Assembly: GCA_002397315.1 (NCBI GenBank)
Contig: DHAE01000002.1
Location: 416-61,647, forward strand
Length of the DNA: 61,232 bases
Direction of reading: 5' to 3'
Source of the DNA: Comamonadaceae bacterium UBA4962
Lineage (GTDB): Bacteria; Pseudomonadota; Gammaproteobacteria; Burkholderiales; Burkholderiaceae_C
Shown: in pieces, positions 52,712 through 61,232 of the stretch
Numbering within the stretch: position 1 is the stretch's first letter
Layout of the letters: each line of letters opens with the position of its first letter
Translations under genes and position numbers: made by a program
The notes under the pieces: model-generated
What the model was told of the DNA's origin: nothing
Databases searched by the model: none
What the model saw: only the letters and a program-made list of their open reading frames with translations

Positions 52712-53362
52712 CTATCTGCGGCCGCCGCCGGTGGGCCGGGGCGCCCCCAGGGACGCCGGTGTTTCTGCGTCCACCCACGTGCCCGGCGCCAGGCCATCCA
52801 GCGCATACGGCCCGACCGCCGCGCGCACCAGCCGCAGCGTCGGATGGCCCACCGCCGCCGTCATGCGCCGCACCTGCCGGTTGCGGCCCTCGCGGATCAC
52901 GAGTTCGATCCAGCTGTCCGGAATGTGCTGGCGCACGCGGATCGGCGGTTCGCGCTCGCCCACGGGCGGGGGCGTGTCCAGGCGCCGCACGCGGGCGGGC
53001 AGCGTGGGGCCGTCGTTCAACTGCACGCCGCGCGCCAAAGCCTGCAGCGCCGCCGCGTCCGGCACGCCCTCCACCTGCACCCAGTAGGTCTTCTCCATCT
53101 TGAAACGCGGATCGGCGATGCGCGCCTGCAGCCCGCCGTCGTCGGTGAGCAGCAGCAGCCCCTCGCTGTCCGCGTCCAGCCGGCCGGCCACGTACACGCC
53201 GGGCAGATCGATGAAGTCCTTCAGCCCGCGCCAGCGGCCCTCCGGCGTGAACTGGCTGAGCACGCCGTAGGGTTTGTGGAAGCGCAGCAGGCGCGCGGGC
53301 TTGCGCTGCGCGCCTGCGGGCCGCACGGGCGGCGGAGGTGTGCGGTATTCGCGGCGCGTCAT
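52712..53362 (-). CDS. rluE: 23S rRNA pseudouridine synthase RluE-like (RsuA family)
   Basis: A 216-residue RsuA-family enzyme without an S4 domain, like RluE, which modifies U2457 of 23S rRNA. The catalytic Asp is in VAGRLDADSEGLLLLT. Other blocks are RFHKPYGVLSQFTPEG, KTYWVQVEG, and LVIREGRNRQVRRMTAAVGHPTLRLVR (in part). Its ATG overlaps the stop of the upstream peptidase gene by 4 bp, suggesting coupling. A basic Arg/Pro N-terminus of about 24 residues precedes the domain. Confidence 0.93.
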   Translation of the reverse strand: MTRREYRTPPPPVRPAGAQRKPARLLRFHKPYGVLSQFTPEGRWRGLKDFIDLPGVYVAGRLDADSEGLLLLTDDGGLQARIADPRFKMEKTYWVQVEGVPDAAALQALARGVQLNDGPTLPARVRRLDTPPPVGEREPPIRVRQHIPDSWIELVIREGRNRQVRRMTAAVGHPTLRLVRAAVGPYALDGLAPGTWVDAETPASLGAPRPTGGGRR

Positions 53363-54363
53363 GCGGGCAGGAACAATGCCGGGTCCACCATCGTCCGGTT
53401 CAGCATCACCCCCCAGTGCAGGTGCGGCCCGGTCACGCGCCCGGTGGCGCCCACCTTGCAGAAGGCCTGGCCGGTGGCAAGCGTGTCGCCCACCTGCACG
53501 TCGATCGCGCTCAGGTGGCAGTACATCGTGAGCAGGCCGCCGCCATGGTCGAGCCAGACGGTGCCGCCGTTGAAGAAATAGTCGCCCGTGTCGATCACCT
53601 TGCCCGGCAGCGGCGCCACCACGGGCGTGCCGGTGGCCGCCGCGATGTCCATGCCGCTGTGCGGATTGCGCGCCTGCCCGTTGAACACGCGCCGCAGCCC
53701 GAACGAGCTGGAGCGCCGGCCGGGCACGGGCTGGCGCATCGCCAGGTCCGCGGCGCGCGGCGGCGGAGCGGAGAACGTGGCCATCACCTGCTGCTGGTGC
53801 GCACGCTCGCGTTCATAGCGCGCGTTGTCCTCGGCGGAGAGATCGACCGTGCGCGGTGCCACGGTCAGCCGCTGCTCCTTGTAGCGCTTGGGCTCCACGC
53901 GGTAGGCGATGTCGCGCGCTGCCTCGCCCGCGGCCTGCGCGCGGATCGACGCCGTGCCGGTGGGCGCGGACAGCGCGATGCCGACGATCGCCGTCCACTC
54001 GATCGGGTCGCCCAGCACCAGCAGGGGTATCTCTCCTGCATGGGACTGAGGCCGCGTCGCCGACGGCCCCAGCGACAGCCGCGCCACACCGCCCGGCACC
54101 TGCAGCGCCCGGGGCCAGACGGCTTCTGCGGGCGTGGGAGCCGGGCCGGGTTTCGCCGCGGTGGAGGCGGCCGCGCCCGCGGGCCAGGCATGCAGCGCGC
54201 CGAGCGCCGCGCCCGCCGCCAGCAGCGTGCGGCGCGAGGACAAGGGCAAGGGCGAGGGCGAGGCAGGCACAAGGGCCCGGCCTGCCATGGAGGCGAACGG
54301 TCCGGTGGGGTCATCCAGGCGGTTGACGGCGGGCGTGGGAAGGTGGCGGAACGTCATGGGCAT
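53359..54363 (-). CDS. M23-family metallopeptidase with Tat-like signal
   Basis: Up to 334 residues. The LytM-type catalytic domain near the C-terminus has NPHSGMDIAA (zinc His and Asp) and GPHLHWGV (HxH), so it should cleave cell-wall peptides in the periplasm. A twin-arginine-like leader SSRRTLLAAGAALGAL starts about 42 residues in. Translation may therefore begin at the Met at 54288 rather than 54363. A peptidase-associated beta domain lies between. The gene is coupled to rluE by a 4 bp overlap. Confidence 0.9.
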   Translation of the reverse strand: MPMTFRHLPTPAVNRLDDPTGPFASMAGRALVPASPSPLPLSSRRTLLAAGAALGALHAWPAGAAASTAAKPGPAPTPAEAVWPRALQVPGGVARLSLGPSATRPQSHAGEIPLLVLGDPIEWTAIVGIALSAPTGTASIRAQAAGEAARDIAYRVEPKRYKEQRLTVAPRTVDLSAEDNARYERERAHQQQVMATFSAPPPRAADLAMRQPVPGRRSSSFGLRRVFNGQARNPHSGMDIAAATGTPVVAPLPGKVIDTGDYFFNGGTVWLDHGGGLLTMYCHLSAIDVQVGDTLATGQAFCKVGATGRVTGPHLHWGVMLNRTMVDPALFLPA

Positions 54364-54477
54364 GCAAGGGCGCGGTGCGCGGGCGGGACCGGTCCGAAAA
54401 TGGAACGCCCGCCAGTGTAGGCGGCTGGAGGCGTCCGCCTACAGGTCGGTGCCGCACCGGCCGAGACAATCGCCGCC

Positions 54478-55761
54478 ATGCAGAAACCCGGCCGCACGCT
54501 GCTCACCATCGTGCTCACCTTCATCGCCACCGCCGCCGCCGCGCTGGTGGCCCTCAATTTCACGGCGGGCGAGCCCCAGGTGCGCCAGCAGCTGCCCCGG
54601 CTCTACGGCACCTCCAGCCCGCAATTCGAACGCGCCATGGCGCACCTGCTGGGCCCCGGCATCGTCGGCGGCAACGAGGTGACGGACCTGCAGAACGGCG
54701 ACCGCATCTTCCCGCCCATGCTCGCGGCCATCCGCGCCGCGCAGCGCTCCATCACCTTCGAGACCTACATCTACTGGTCCGGCGACATCGGCAAGCAGTT
54801 CGCCGACGCGCTCAGCGAGCGGGCCCGCGCGGGCGTCAAGGTGCACGTGCTGCTCGACTGGGTGGGCAGCTCGAAGATGGAAGACAGCTATCTCGACGAG
54901 ATGCGCGGAGCCGGCGTGGAGATCGAGAAGTTCCACAAGCCGCACTGGTACAACCTCGCACGGCTCAACAACCGCACGCACCGCAAGCTGCTCGTCGTCG
55001 ACGGCGTGGCCGGCTTCACGGGGGGCGTCGGCATCGCGCCGCAATGGACCGGCGACGGGCAGGACCCGGACCATTGGCGCGATTCGCACTATCTCGTGCG
55101 CGGCCCGGCGGTGGCGCACCTGCAGGCGACCTTCCTCGACAACTGGCTCAAGGTGACGGGCCGCGTGCTGCACGGCGATGCCTACTTCCCGAAGCTGGAG
55201 CCGGTGGGCACCCAGCGCGCGCAGATGTTCTCCAGCTCGCCGTCCAGCGGCAGCGAGAGCATGCAGCTCATGTACCACATGGCCGTCACCGCGGCCGAGG
55301 AAAGCATCGACCTCTCGGCCGCGTATTTCGTGCCGGATGAACTGACGCTCACGCTGCTGATGGACGCTCTGCGCCGCGGCGTGCGCCTGCGCATCGTCAC
55401 GCCCGGCGAACACACCGACACCGAGACCGTGAAGTCCGCCTCGCGCGGCACCTGGGGCCCGCTGCTCGCGGCCGGCGCCGAGATCTATGAGTACGGCCCC
55501 ACGATGTACCACTGCAAGGTCATGATCGTGGACCGGCGCATGGTTTCCGTGGGCTCCACGAACTTCGACAACCGCTCCTTCCGCCTCAACGACGAGGCCA
55601 ACCTGAACGTCTACGACGAGGCCTTCGCGCGCCGCCAGAGCGAGGTGTTCGAGCAGGACGTCCGCCGCTCCCGCCGCATGACGCACGAGGACTGGCTGAA
55701 CCGCCCCTGGACGGAAAAGATGACCGAGAAGCTCACCGGCCTGCTCGAGTCGCAGTTGTAG
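54478..55761 (+). CDS. Phospholipase D-family protein, cardiolipin synthase-like
   Basis: A 427-residue protein with one N-terminal membrane segment (LLTIVLTFIATAAAALVAL) and two HKD motifs: NRTHRKLLVVDG near residue 168 and YHCKVMIVD near 343. Each His-Lys-Asp pair forms half of a PLD active site. The order and linker resemble ClsB-type cardiolipin synthases. ITFETYIYWSGDIG is a familiar block. The start at 54478 is clear. A weak ORF on the opposite strand overlaps its end. Confidence 0.92.
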   Translation: MQKPGRTLLTIVLTFIATAAAALVALNFTAGEPQVRQQLPRLYGTSSPQFERAMAHLLGPGIVGGNEVTDLQNGDRIFPPMLAAIRAAQRSITFETYIYWSGDIGKQFADALSERARAGVKVHVLLDWVGSSKMEDSYLDEMRGAGVEIEKFHKPHWYNLARLNNRTHRKLLVVDGVAGFTGGVGIAPQWTGDGQDPDHWRDSHYLVRGPAVAHLQATFLDNWLKVTGRVLHGDAYFPKLEPVGTQRAQMFSSSPSSGSESMQLMYHMAVTAAEESIDLSAAYFVPDELTLTLLMDALRRGVRLRIVTPGEHTDTETVKSASRGTWGPLLAAGAEIYEYGPTMYHCKVMIVDRRMVSVGSTNFDNRSFRLNDEANLNVYDEAFARRQSEVFEQDVRRSRRMTHEDWLNRPWTEKMTEKLTGLLESQL

Positions 55762-55888
55762 CTGCAGGCGGGAAGAACACCAGTCGCGCCTGCGGATTGT
55801 CCGAGGCCACTGCCCGCGCGCTGTCGCGCACGAAGTCCGGATGCCGCATTTCCGGGTAGCGCCGGTAAACCGACTCCAGCACCAGCAT
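55733..55888 (-). CDS. Possible 51-residue ORF or gene remnant
   Basis: A short frame reading MLVLESVYRRYPEMRHPDFV and then DSARAVASDNPQARLVFFPP. Third codon positions are GC-rich as in real genes here, but there is no convincing ribosome-binding site and no recognised family. It overlaps the last 29 bp of the PLD gene. It could be a small protein or the tail of a disrupted gene. A tandem repeat follows at 55921. Confidence 0.3.
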   Translation of the reverse strand: MLVLESVYRRYPEMRHPDFVRDSARAVASDNPQARLVFFPPAATTATRAGR

Positions 55889-55920
55889 GCCGCGCGGGGC
55901 AGCGCCGGGCTGTCCGCAGC

Positions 55921-55955
55921 GGGCATCAGGTATCGGGCATCAGGTATCGGGCATC
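55921..55955. repeat. 14 bp tandem repeat, 2.5 copies
   Basis: The unit gggcatcaggtatc is present twice exactly (55921-55934 and 55935-55948) followed by gggcatc. It lies in a 280 bp region between the PLD gene and the DUF2322 gene. Such short direct repeats can vary in copy number by slippage. Confidence 0.9.
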
Positions 55956-56041
55956 GCAGCCGCAGGGCCGTGGACGACGGGCCATGGTCCAGGCGGCGGA
56001 CCGGCAAATACCCTGGCGGTCGCTCTACTCGCGCTCCCGTC

Positions 56042-56362
56042 TTACGCCGCAGGCACCAGCCGCACCGCGTAGTCCGCGCCACCCTGCGCCCACTGCACCA
56101 GCCGATCGATGTTGGGGTGCTTGCCCGGATATGCCTCGGCATCCGCCGTGTGCTCGGCATACCACTCCAGTCCCAGCGTAGCCGCGGCGGGCGTGATGCG
56201 GCCGCCATAAAGCTGCGCGAGCGCGTGGTACACGGCCAGGGAGCCGGCCTGGCCGGGTTTGTTCTCGAGCGTGGCGACGGGCTCGCCATCGGCACCCAGC
56301 ACGTGCAGGGCGGAGAGGTGGGCGATGGAGGGCAGCTGCTTCAGGCGGTCGGAAAAGTTCAT
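56042..56362 (-). CDS. DUF2322 family protein
   Basis: A 106-residue protein with the family pattern: MNFSDRLKQLPSIAHLSALH, VLENKPGQAGSLAVYHALAQ-like core, and WYAEHTADAEAYPGKHPNID near residue 66. I recognise it as the DUF2322 family of small beta/gamma-proteobacterial cytoplasmic proteins of unknown function. It has a good local context (own promoter space of 398 bp upstream) but no operon partner. Confidence 0.82.
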   Translation of the reverse strand: MNFSDRLKQLPSIAHLSALHVLGADGEPVATLENKPGQAGSLAVYHALAQLYGGRITPAAATLGLEWYAEHTADAEAYPGKHPNIDRLVQWAQGGADYAVRLVPAA

Positions 56363-56760
56363 GTTCTCAGACGATGGGGGAAAGGACAGGGGAGGAAAAA
56401 ATGGGGCTCGGCAGCCAGGGTTCCGGCCACTCGCCGAACGACGGCGCGGACAGGGATGCCACCACGGCCTGTGCGCCGCAGGATTCTAGAGACAGCAGGC
56501 GGGTCGCAATGCCCTGTCGGCCCGGCGCATGTACTTGCCATCGGCGAGCGGGCTGGGGATCGACTTCCTGCTGGCCTACCGGATCATTGCCTAGGGGTGC
56601 TGGGTGGCCCACCTGTGGCGGGTGGAGTGGTATCTGGGCCACCGCCGCAACGGAGGCGCATGCTCCAGCGCCTCGCCTCCGCAATGCGGGCAACACCCAC
56701 TACGGACCAGAGCCGGCCAGCAGGGCGAACAAGCCCTGCAGCCGTCGGGAATGGCCGGAA
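56363..56760. other. 398 bp region with no supported gene
   Basis: Between glnS and the DUF2322 gene. Short open frames exist on both strands. One on the plus strand ends with FLLAYRIIA. One on the minus strand, read after the glnS stop, contains a zinc-ribbon-like CCPHCGG. Neither has a start signal or recognised family. They may be remnants of decayed genes. No terminator was seen after glnS. Confidence 0.5.
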
Positions 56761-58575
<1,815 letters not shown>

Positions 58576-58752
58576 GGAGACATTCTAGGGCGCCGCCCTC
58601 TCGGTAACGCTCTGCAACAAGGGTCGCTACGTCCGGAAACAAGATTGTTGGGAGTTTGTGCCATCCTGCAGGGCATGTCGTGCGTTGTATGGCGCACGGG
58701 GCCCGGAATCCGACCTTCCGGCGGTGCCGGCCCACCTTCCAAGGAGATTCTC

Positions 58753-59118
58753 ATGACCAAAAGCCGTTCCTTCGCAGCCCTGGCCGCTGCCGCCGGGCTG
58801 GGTTTGGCGCTGATGGCCGCTTCGGGCGCTGCGCAGGCGCGCGACGTGTACTGGTCCGTCGGCGTGAATTCGCCGGGCGTTTCGGTCGGCGTGGGCGCCG
58901 GCCCGGGCGTGGTCTATGCCCCCCCGCCGACCTTCGTGGTCCCGCCGCCCCCGCCCGTGTACTACGCGCCGCCGGCACCCGTGTATTACGGGCCCCCGCC
59001 CGTGGCGTACGTGCCGCCCCGGCCGGTGTACTACGCGCCCCCAGCGGTGTATGGCGGCTACGGGTATGGCTACTACAACCGCCCGCCCCGCTGGCACCGC
59101 GGCGGCTACTGGCGCTGA
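58753..59118 (+). CDS. Secreted Pro/Tyr/Val-rich repeat protein
   Basis: A 121-residue protein with a strong AAGGAGA site and a Sec signal (SFAALAAAAGLGLALMAASG, cleaved near AAQA). The mature part begins RDVYWSVGVNSPGVSVGVGAG and then consists of irregular PPPVYYAPPAPVYY-type repeats, ending in a Gly/Tyr/Arg stretch. Short proteins of this type are common in Burkholderiales and probably sit in the envelope or are intrinsically disordered. Function unknown. A strong terminator follows. Confidence 0.85.
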   Translation: MTKSRSFAALAAAAGLGLALMAASGAAQARDVYWSVGVNSPGVSVGVGAGPGVVYAPPPTFVVPPPPPVYYAPPAPVYYGPPPVAYVPPRPVYYAPPAVYGGYGYGYYNRPPRWHRGGYWR

Positions 59119-59182
59119 AGCCTGCCGATTTCTGACCGGTCCTCCCCGGGGCGGCGTGCGAACCGCCTGCCGCCGCCCTCTT

Positions 59183-59211
59183 GGGCCCCGTCCGCGGGGC
59201 CCTTCTTTTTT
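59183..59211 (+). terminator. Rho-independent terminator
   Basis: GGGCCCCG (59183-59190), a TCCG loop and CGGGGCCC (59195-59202) form a perfect 8 bp stem followed by ttctttttt (59203-59211). It lies 64 bp after the stop of the Pro/Tyr-rich protein gene and before aroQ. Confidence 0.93.
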
Positions 59212-59312
59212 GGGGTGGCCGCATAATCCGGCGGTGATTTGTCGCGCGGCGGGCCGTGCCGGGTGCGGCAGGGTTCCCCATGCCGCCGCTGGAGTTCCTG
59301 GAGTACGCCCCC

Positions 59313-59765
59313 GTGACCACGCCCCGTTCCGTTTTCGTTCTCAACGGCCCCAACCTGAACCTGCTCGGCACGCGCGAGCCGGCCGTCTACGGCTCGCAGA
59401 CGCTGGCCGACGTCGAGCGCCTTTGCGCCGAAGCCTGCGCGCGCCACGGACTGGCGCTGCAGTTCCGCCAGAGCAACCATGAAGGCGATCTGGTGGACTG
59501 GATCCACGAGGCGGGCCGGCTGCATGCGGCGGGCGAACTGGCCGGCGTGGTGCTGAACGCCGCCGCCTATACGCACACCAGCGTGGCGCTGCTCGACGCC
59601 GTGAAAGGCACGGGCGTGCCACTGGTGGAGCTGCACATCAGCAACGTGCATGCGCGCGAGAGCTTCCGCCACCATTCCTACATCGCCAGTGCGGCACGTG
59701 CCGTGATGTGCGGATTCGGCGTGCCCGGCTACGCGCTGGCGATCGACGCGGTGGCCGGCTGGTGA
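59313..59765 (+). CDS. aroQ: 3-dehydroquinate dehydratase, type II
   Basis: A 150-residue enzyme of the shikimate pathway. The start at GTG 59313 (VTTPRSVFVLNGPNLNLLGT) has GGAG upstream and gives the usual length; longer in-frame starts at 59280 and 59256 are less likely. Active-site elements: Arg/Tyr loop GTREPAVYGSQT, QSNHEGDLVDWIHEA, NAAAYTHTSVALLDA, ELHISNVHARESFRHHS. Its stop overlaps the GTG of the next gene by 4 bp. Confidence 0.95.
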   Translation: MTTPRSVFVLNGPNLNLLGTREPAVYGSQTLADVERLCAEACARHGLALQFRQSNHEGDLVDWIHEAGRLHAAGELAGVVLNAAAYTHTSVALLDAVKGTGVPLVELHISNVHARESFRHHSYIASAARAVMCGFGVPGYALAIDAVAGW

Positions 59766-60697
59766 CGGCGGCCCCCCTCACTCTGGGCGCTGCAGGCGTG
59801 CCGGCAACCGCCACCCTGCCCGAGGTCGCCGCGCTGGCGTCACAGGCGCAGGTGCGCACGACACCCTGCGGCGCCGGCTCCCTGGTATGGCACGTGTGGC
59901 AGCCCGCCGGCGCCGTGCAGGGCGCAAGCGATGGGGAACCGCCGCTCGTGCTGCTGCACGGCGGCAGCGGCAGCTGGACGCACTGGGTGCGCAACATCGA
60001 CACGCTGCGGTCCTGGGGCCGCACGGTCTGGGTACCCGATCTACCGGGCTTCGGCGATTCCGCCGTGCCGCCGGGCGGCGCGGACGCCGATGCGCTCGTC
60101 GAACCGCTCGCGCAGGGCATGCGCGTCCTGTGGGGCGATGCGCCGTGCGATCTGGTCGGCTTCTCGTTCGGCGGACTGACGGCAGGGCTGCTGCTGGCGG
60201 CCGAGCCCCTGCTCGCGCGCCAGCTGGTGCTGGTGGGCGCGCCCGCGATGGGCGTGGTGCCCGAGCGGCAGATCACGCTCAAGGGCTGGCGGCACCTGGC
60301 GTCTCCCGCGGCGCAGGAGGCGGCGCACCGCCACAACCTGGCCGAGCTGATGCTGCACGACACTGCGCTGATCGACGGCCTGGCGCTGGAACTGCACCGG
60401 GCCAACGTGGTGCGCGACCGCATGCCACGGCGGCGCCTCGCGCACACGGACGCGCTCGCCCGCGCGCTGCCGGCCGTGCGCTGCCCCGTGCATGCCATCT
60501 ACGGGGCGCGCGACACGCTCTACCGCCAATGGATCGCCGCGCTGGAGGACGCCTACCGCGCCGCCGCGCCGGATTTCCGGGGCATGGCGCTGGTGCCGGA
60601 TGCCGGACACTGGGTGCAGTTCGAGCGGCCGGAGGCCTTCGAGGCCGCTCTGCGGGCGGCGCTGGAAGCCGGTGCCGCCGGCCCTGGGCGGGGCTGA
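59762..60697 (+). CDS. Alpha/beta-fold hydrolase
   Basis: A 311-residue hydrolase starting at GTG 59762, coupled to aroQ by a GTGA overlap. Oxyanion-hole HGGSGSWTHW, nucleophile Ser in DLVGFSFGGLTAG, acid in YGARDTLYRQW and His in PDAGHWVQFERPE. This is the common fold of esterases, lyases and dehalogenases; the substrate is unknown. The coupling with aroQ does not by itself indicate a shikimate role. arfB follows after 7 bp. Confidence 0.9.
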   Translation: MTAAPLTLGAAGVPATATLPEVAALASQAQVRTTPCGAGSLVWHVWQPAGAVQGASDGEPPLVLLHGGSGSWTHWVRNIDTLRSWGRTVWVPDLPGFGDSAVPPGGADADALVEPLAQGMRVLWGDAPCDLVGFSFGGLTAGLLLAAEPLLARQLVLVGAPAMGVVPERQITLKGWRHLASPAAQEAAHRHNLAELMLHDTALIDGLALELHRANVVRDRMPRRRLAHTDALARALPAVRCPVHAIYGARDTLYRQWIAALEDAYRAAAPDFRGMALVPDAGHWVQFERPEAFEAALRAALEAGAAGPGRG

Positions 60698-60704
60698 GGC
60701 AGCG

Positions 60705-61142
60705 ATGTCCGGCATTCCAGCGCGCGGGCCTGGGCGCACACCGGTGCGGGTGGACGAGCGCGAGGTGGCATTCACCGCCATGCGCGCGCAGGGGCCTGGC
60801 GGCCAAAACGTCAACAAGGTGTCGAGCGCGGTGCAGTTGCGCTTCGACGTGGGCGCCTCGTCGCTGCCGGACGACGTCAAGGCGCGGCTGCTGGCGCTGC
60901 CCGACGCGCGCATCACCCAGGCGGGCGTGGTCGTGATCAAGGCGCAGCAGTACCGCACGCAGGAGGCCAACCGGCTCGACGCGCTGCAGCGGCTCGATGC
61001 GATGGTGGCGCGCGTCGCGCAGCCGCCGCGCGTGCGCCGGGCCACGCAGCCGTCGTACGGCGAGCGGCAGCGCCGCATGCAGGACAAGCGGGAGCGGTCG
61101 GGCACGAAGGCGCTGCGGGGCCGGGTGCGCGACGCGGGCTAA
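60705..61142 (+). CDS. arfB: Alternative ribosome-rescue factor ArfB
   Basis: A 145-residue peptide-chain release factor homologue lacking codon recognition. The GGQ catalytic motif is in RAQGPGGQNVNKVSSAVQLR near residue 32, and the basic C-terminal tail (PSYGERQRRMQDKRERSGTK) inserts in the empty mRNA channel of stalled ribosomes. The start at 60705 is 7 bp after the hydrolase stop. The last 90 bp of the window after it hold no recognisable gene. Confidence 0.94.
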   Translation: MSGIPARGPGRTPVRVDEREVAFTAMRAQGPGGQNVNKVSSAVQLRFDVGASSLPDDVKARLLALPDARITQAGVVVIKAQQYRTQEANRLDALQRLDAMVARVAQPPRVRRATQPSYGERQRRMQDKRERSGTKALRGRVRDAG

Positions 61143-61232
61143 GAGCGGCTTACACGACCCTTCCGGCGTCGTTGCCGCATCTTGTCGTACTGATCGTACC
61201 GCCTGCGACGCGGCGCCTCGCCAGAACCGCTT

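Noticed and set aside
56500..56740. Zinc-ribbon-like CCPHCGG and other short frames as transposase remains
   Set aside because: No inverted repeats, catalytic motif or longer similarity; too little to call a mobile element.
61143..61232. tRNA or start of a further gene at the window end
   Set aside because: No cloverleaf could be formed by eye and no supported frame extends to the edge.

Overview
This 61 kb window is very GC-rich, compactly coded bacterial chromosome. The gene families (Omp32-type porin, ChvE/GguAB sugar transport, YtfQRT-YjfF, an Acidovorax-like dispersed repeat, a SoxR-RidA-MFS locus, and PIP boxes of the HrpX/HrpB type) point to a plant-associated betaproteobacterium of the Comamonadaceae, most likely Acidovorax. 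That assignment is an inference from gene content. I recognised no rRNA, tRNA, CRISPR array, complete insertion sequence or prophage.

Layout. 1-2980: the end of a chemoreceptor gene and a FUSC-type membrane protein. 3056-23206: a catabolic region for L-arabinose and D-galactose. One long minus-strand array (19062 down to 3056) encodes an aldehyde dehydrogenase, two interleaved sugar ABC importers (YtfQ/R/T-YjfF and ChvE-GguA-GguB), an arabonate-type dehydratase, a DapA-family enzyme, and DgoK-DgoA-DgoD. A divergent LysR regulator, a sugar 1-dehydrogenase, a lactonase and a mutarotase complete the route. Sugar is imported, mutarotated, oxidised to the lactone and hydrolysed. L-arabonate then goes to 2-oxoglutarate, and D-galactonate goes through the De Ley-Doudoroff steps to pyruvate and glyceraldehyde-3-phosphate.

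23134-30102: gshA flanked by two unrecognised minus-strand genes, of 1385 and 287 codons. Each has a perfect PIP box (TTCGC-N15-TTCGC) followed after exactly 31 bp by a YANNNT -10 element. This is the promoter architecture of type III secretion effectors in Xanthomonas, Ralstonia and Acidovorax. Both are strong candidate, apparently undescribed, effectors and are the most interesting content here.

30161-43592: a mixed region with a ThDP enzyme, a LysE exporter, a GAF histidine kinase, RbgA-like GTPase, a porin with a strong terminator and a divergent IclR regulator, an MFS/RidA operon under an almost textbook SoxR promoter next to soxR, MgtC, an RNA pseudouridine synthase and a lipoprotein. 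43750-54363: DHH phosphoesterase, a DUF1501/DUF1800 pair with Tat-like signals, an orphan sugar-binding protein next to a chemoreceptor, an MFS exporter, RluE and an M23 peptidase. 54478-61232: a cardiolipin synthase-like PLD, DUF2322, glnS, a Pro/Tyr-rich secreted protein with a terminator, aroQ, an alpha/beta hydrolase and arfB.

Starts were chosen from ribosome-binding sites, family length and overlaps with upstream genes, and several differ from the longest open frame. All functional calls come from reading motifs and remembered family features. No database search was possible.
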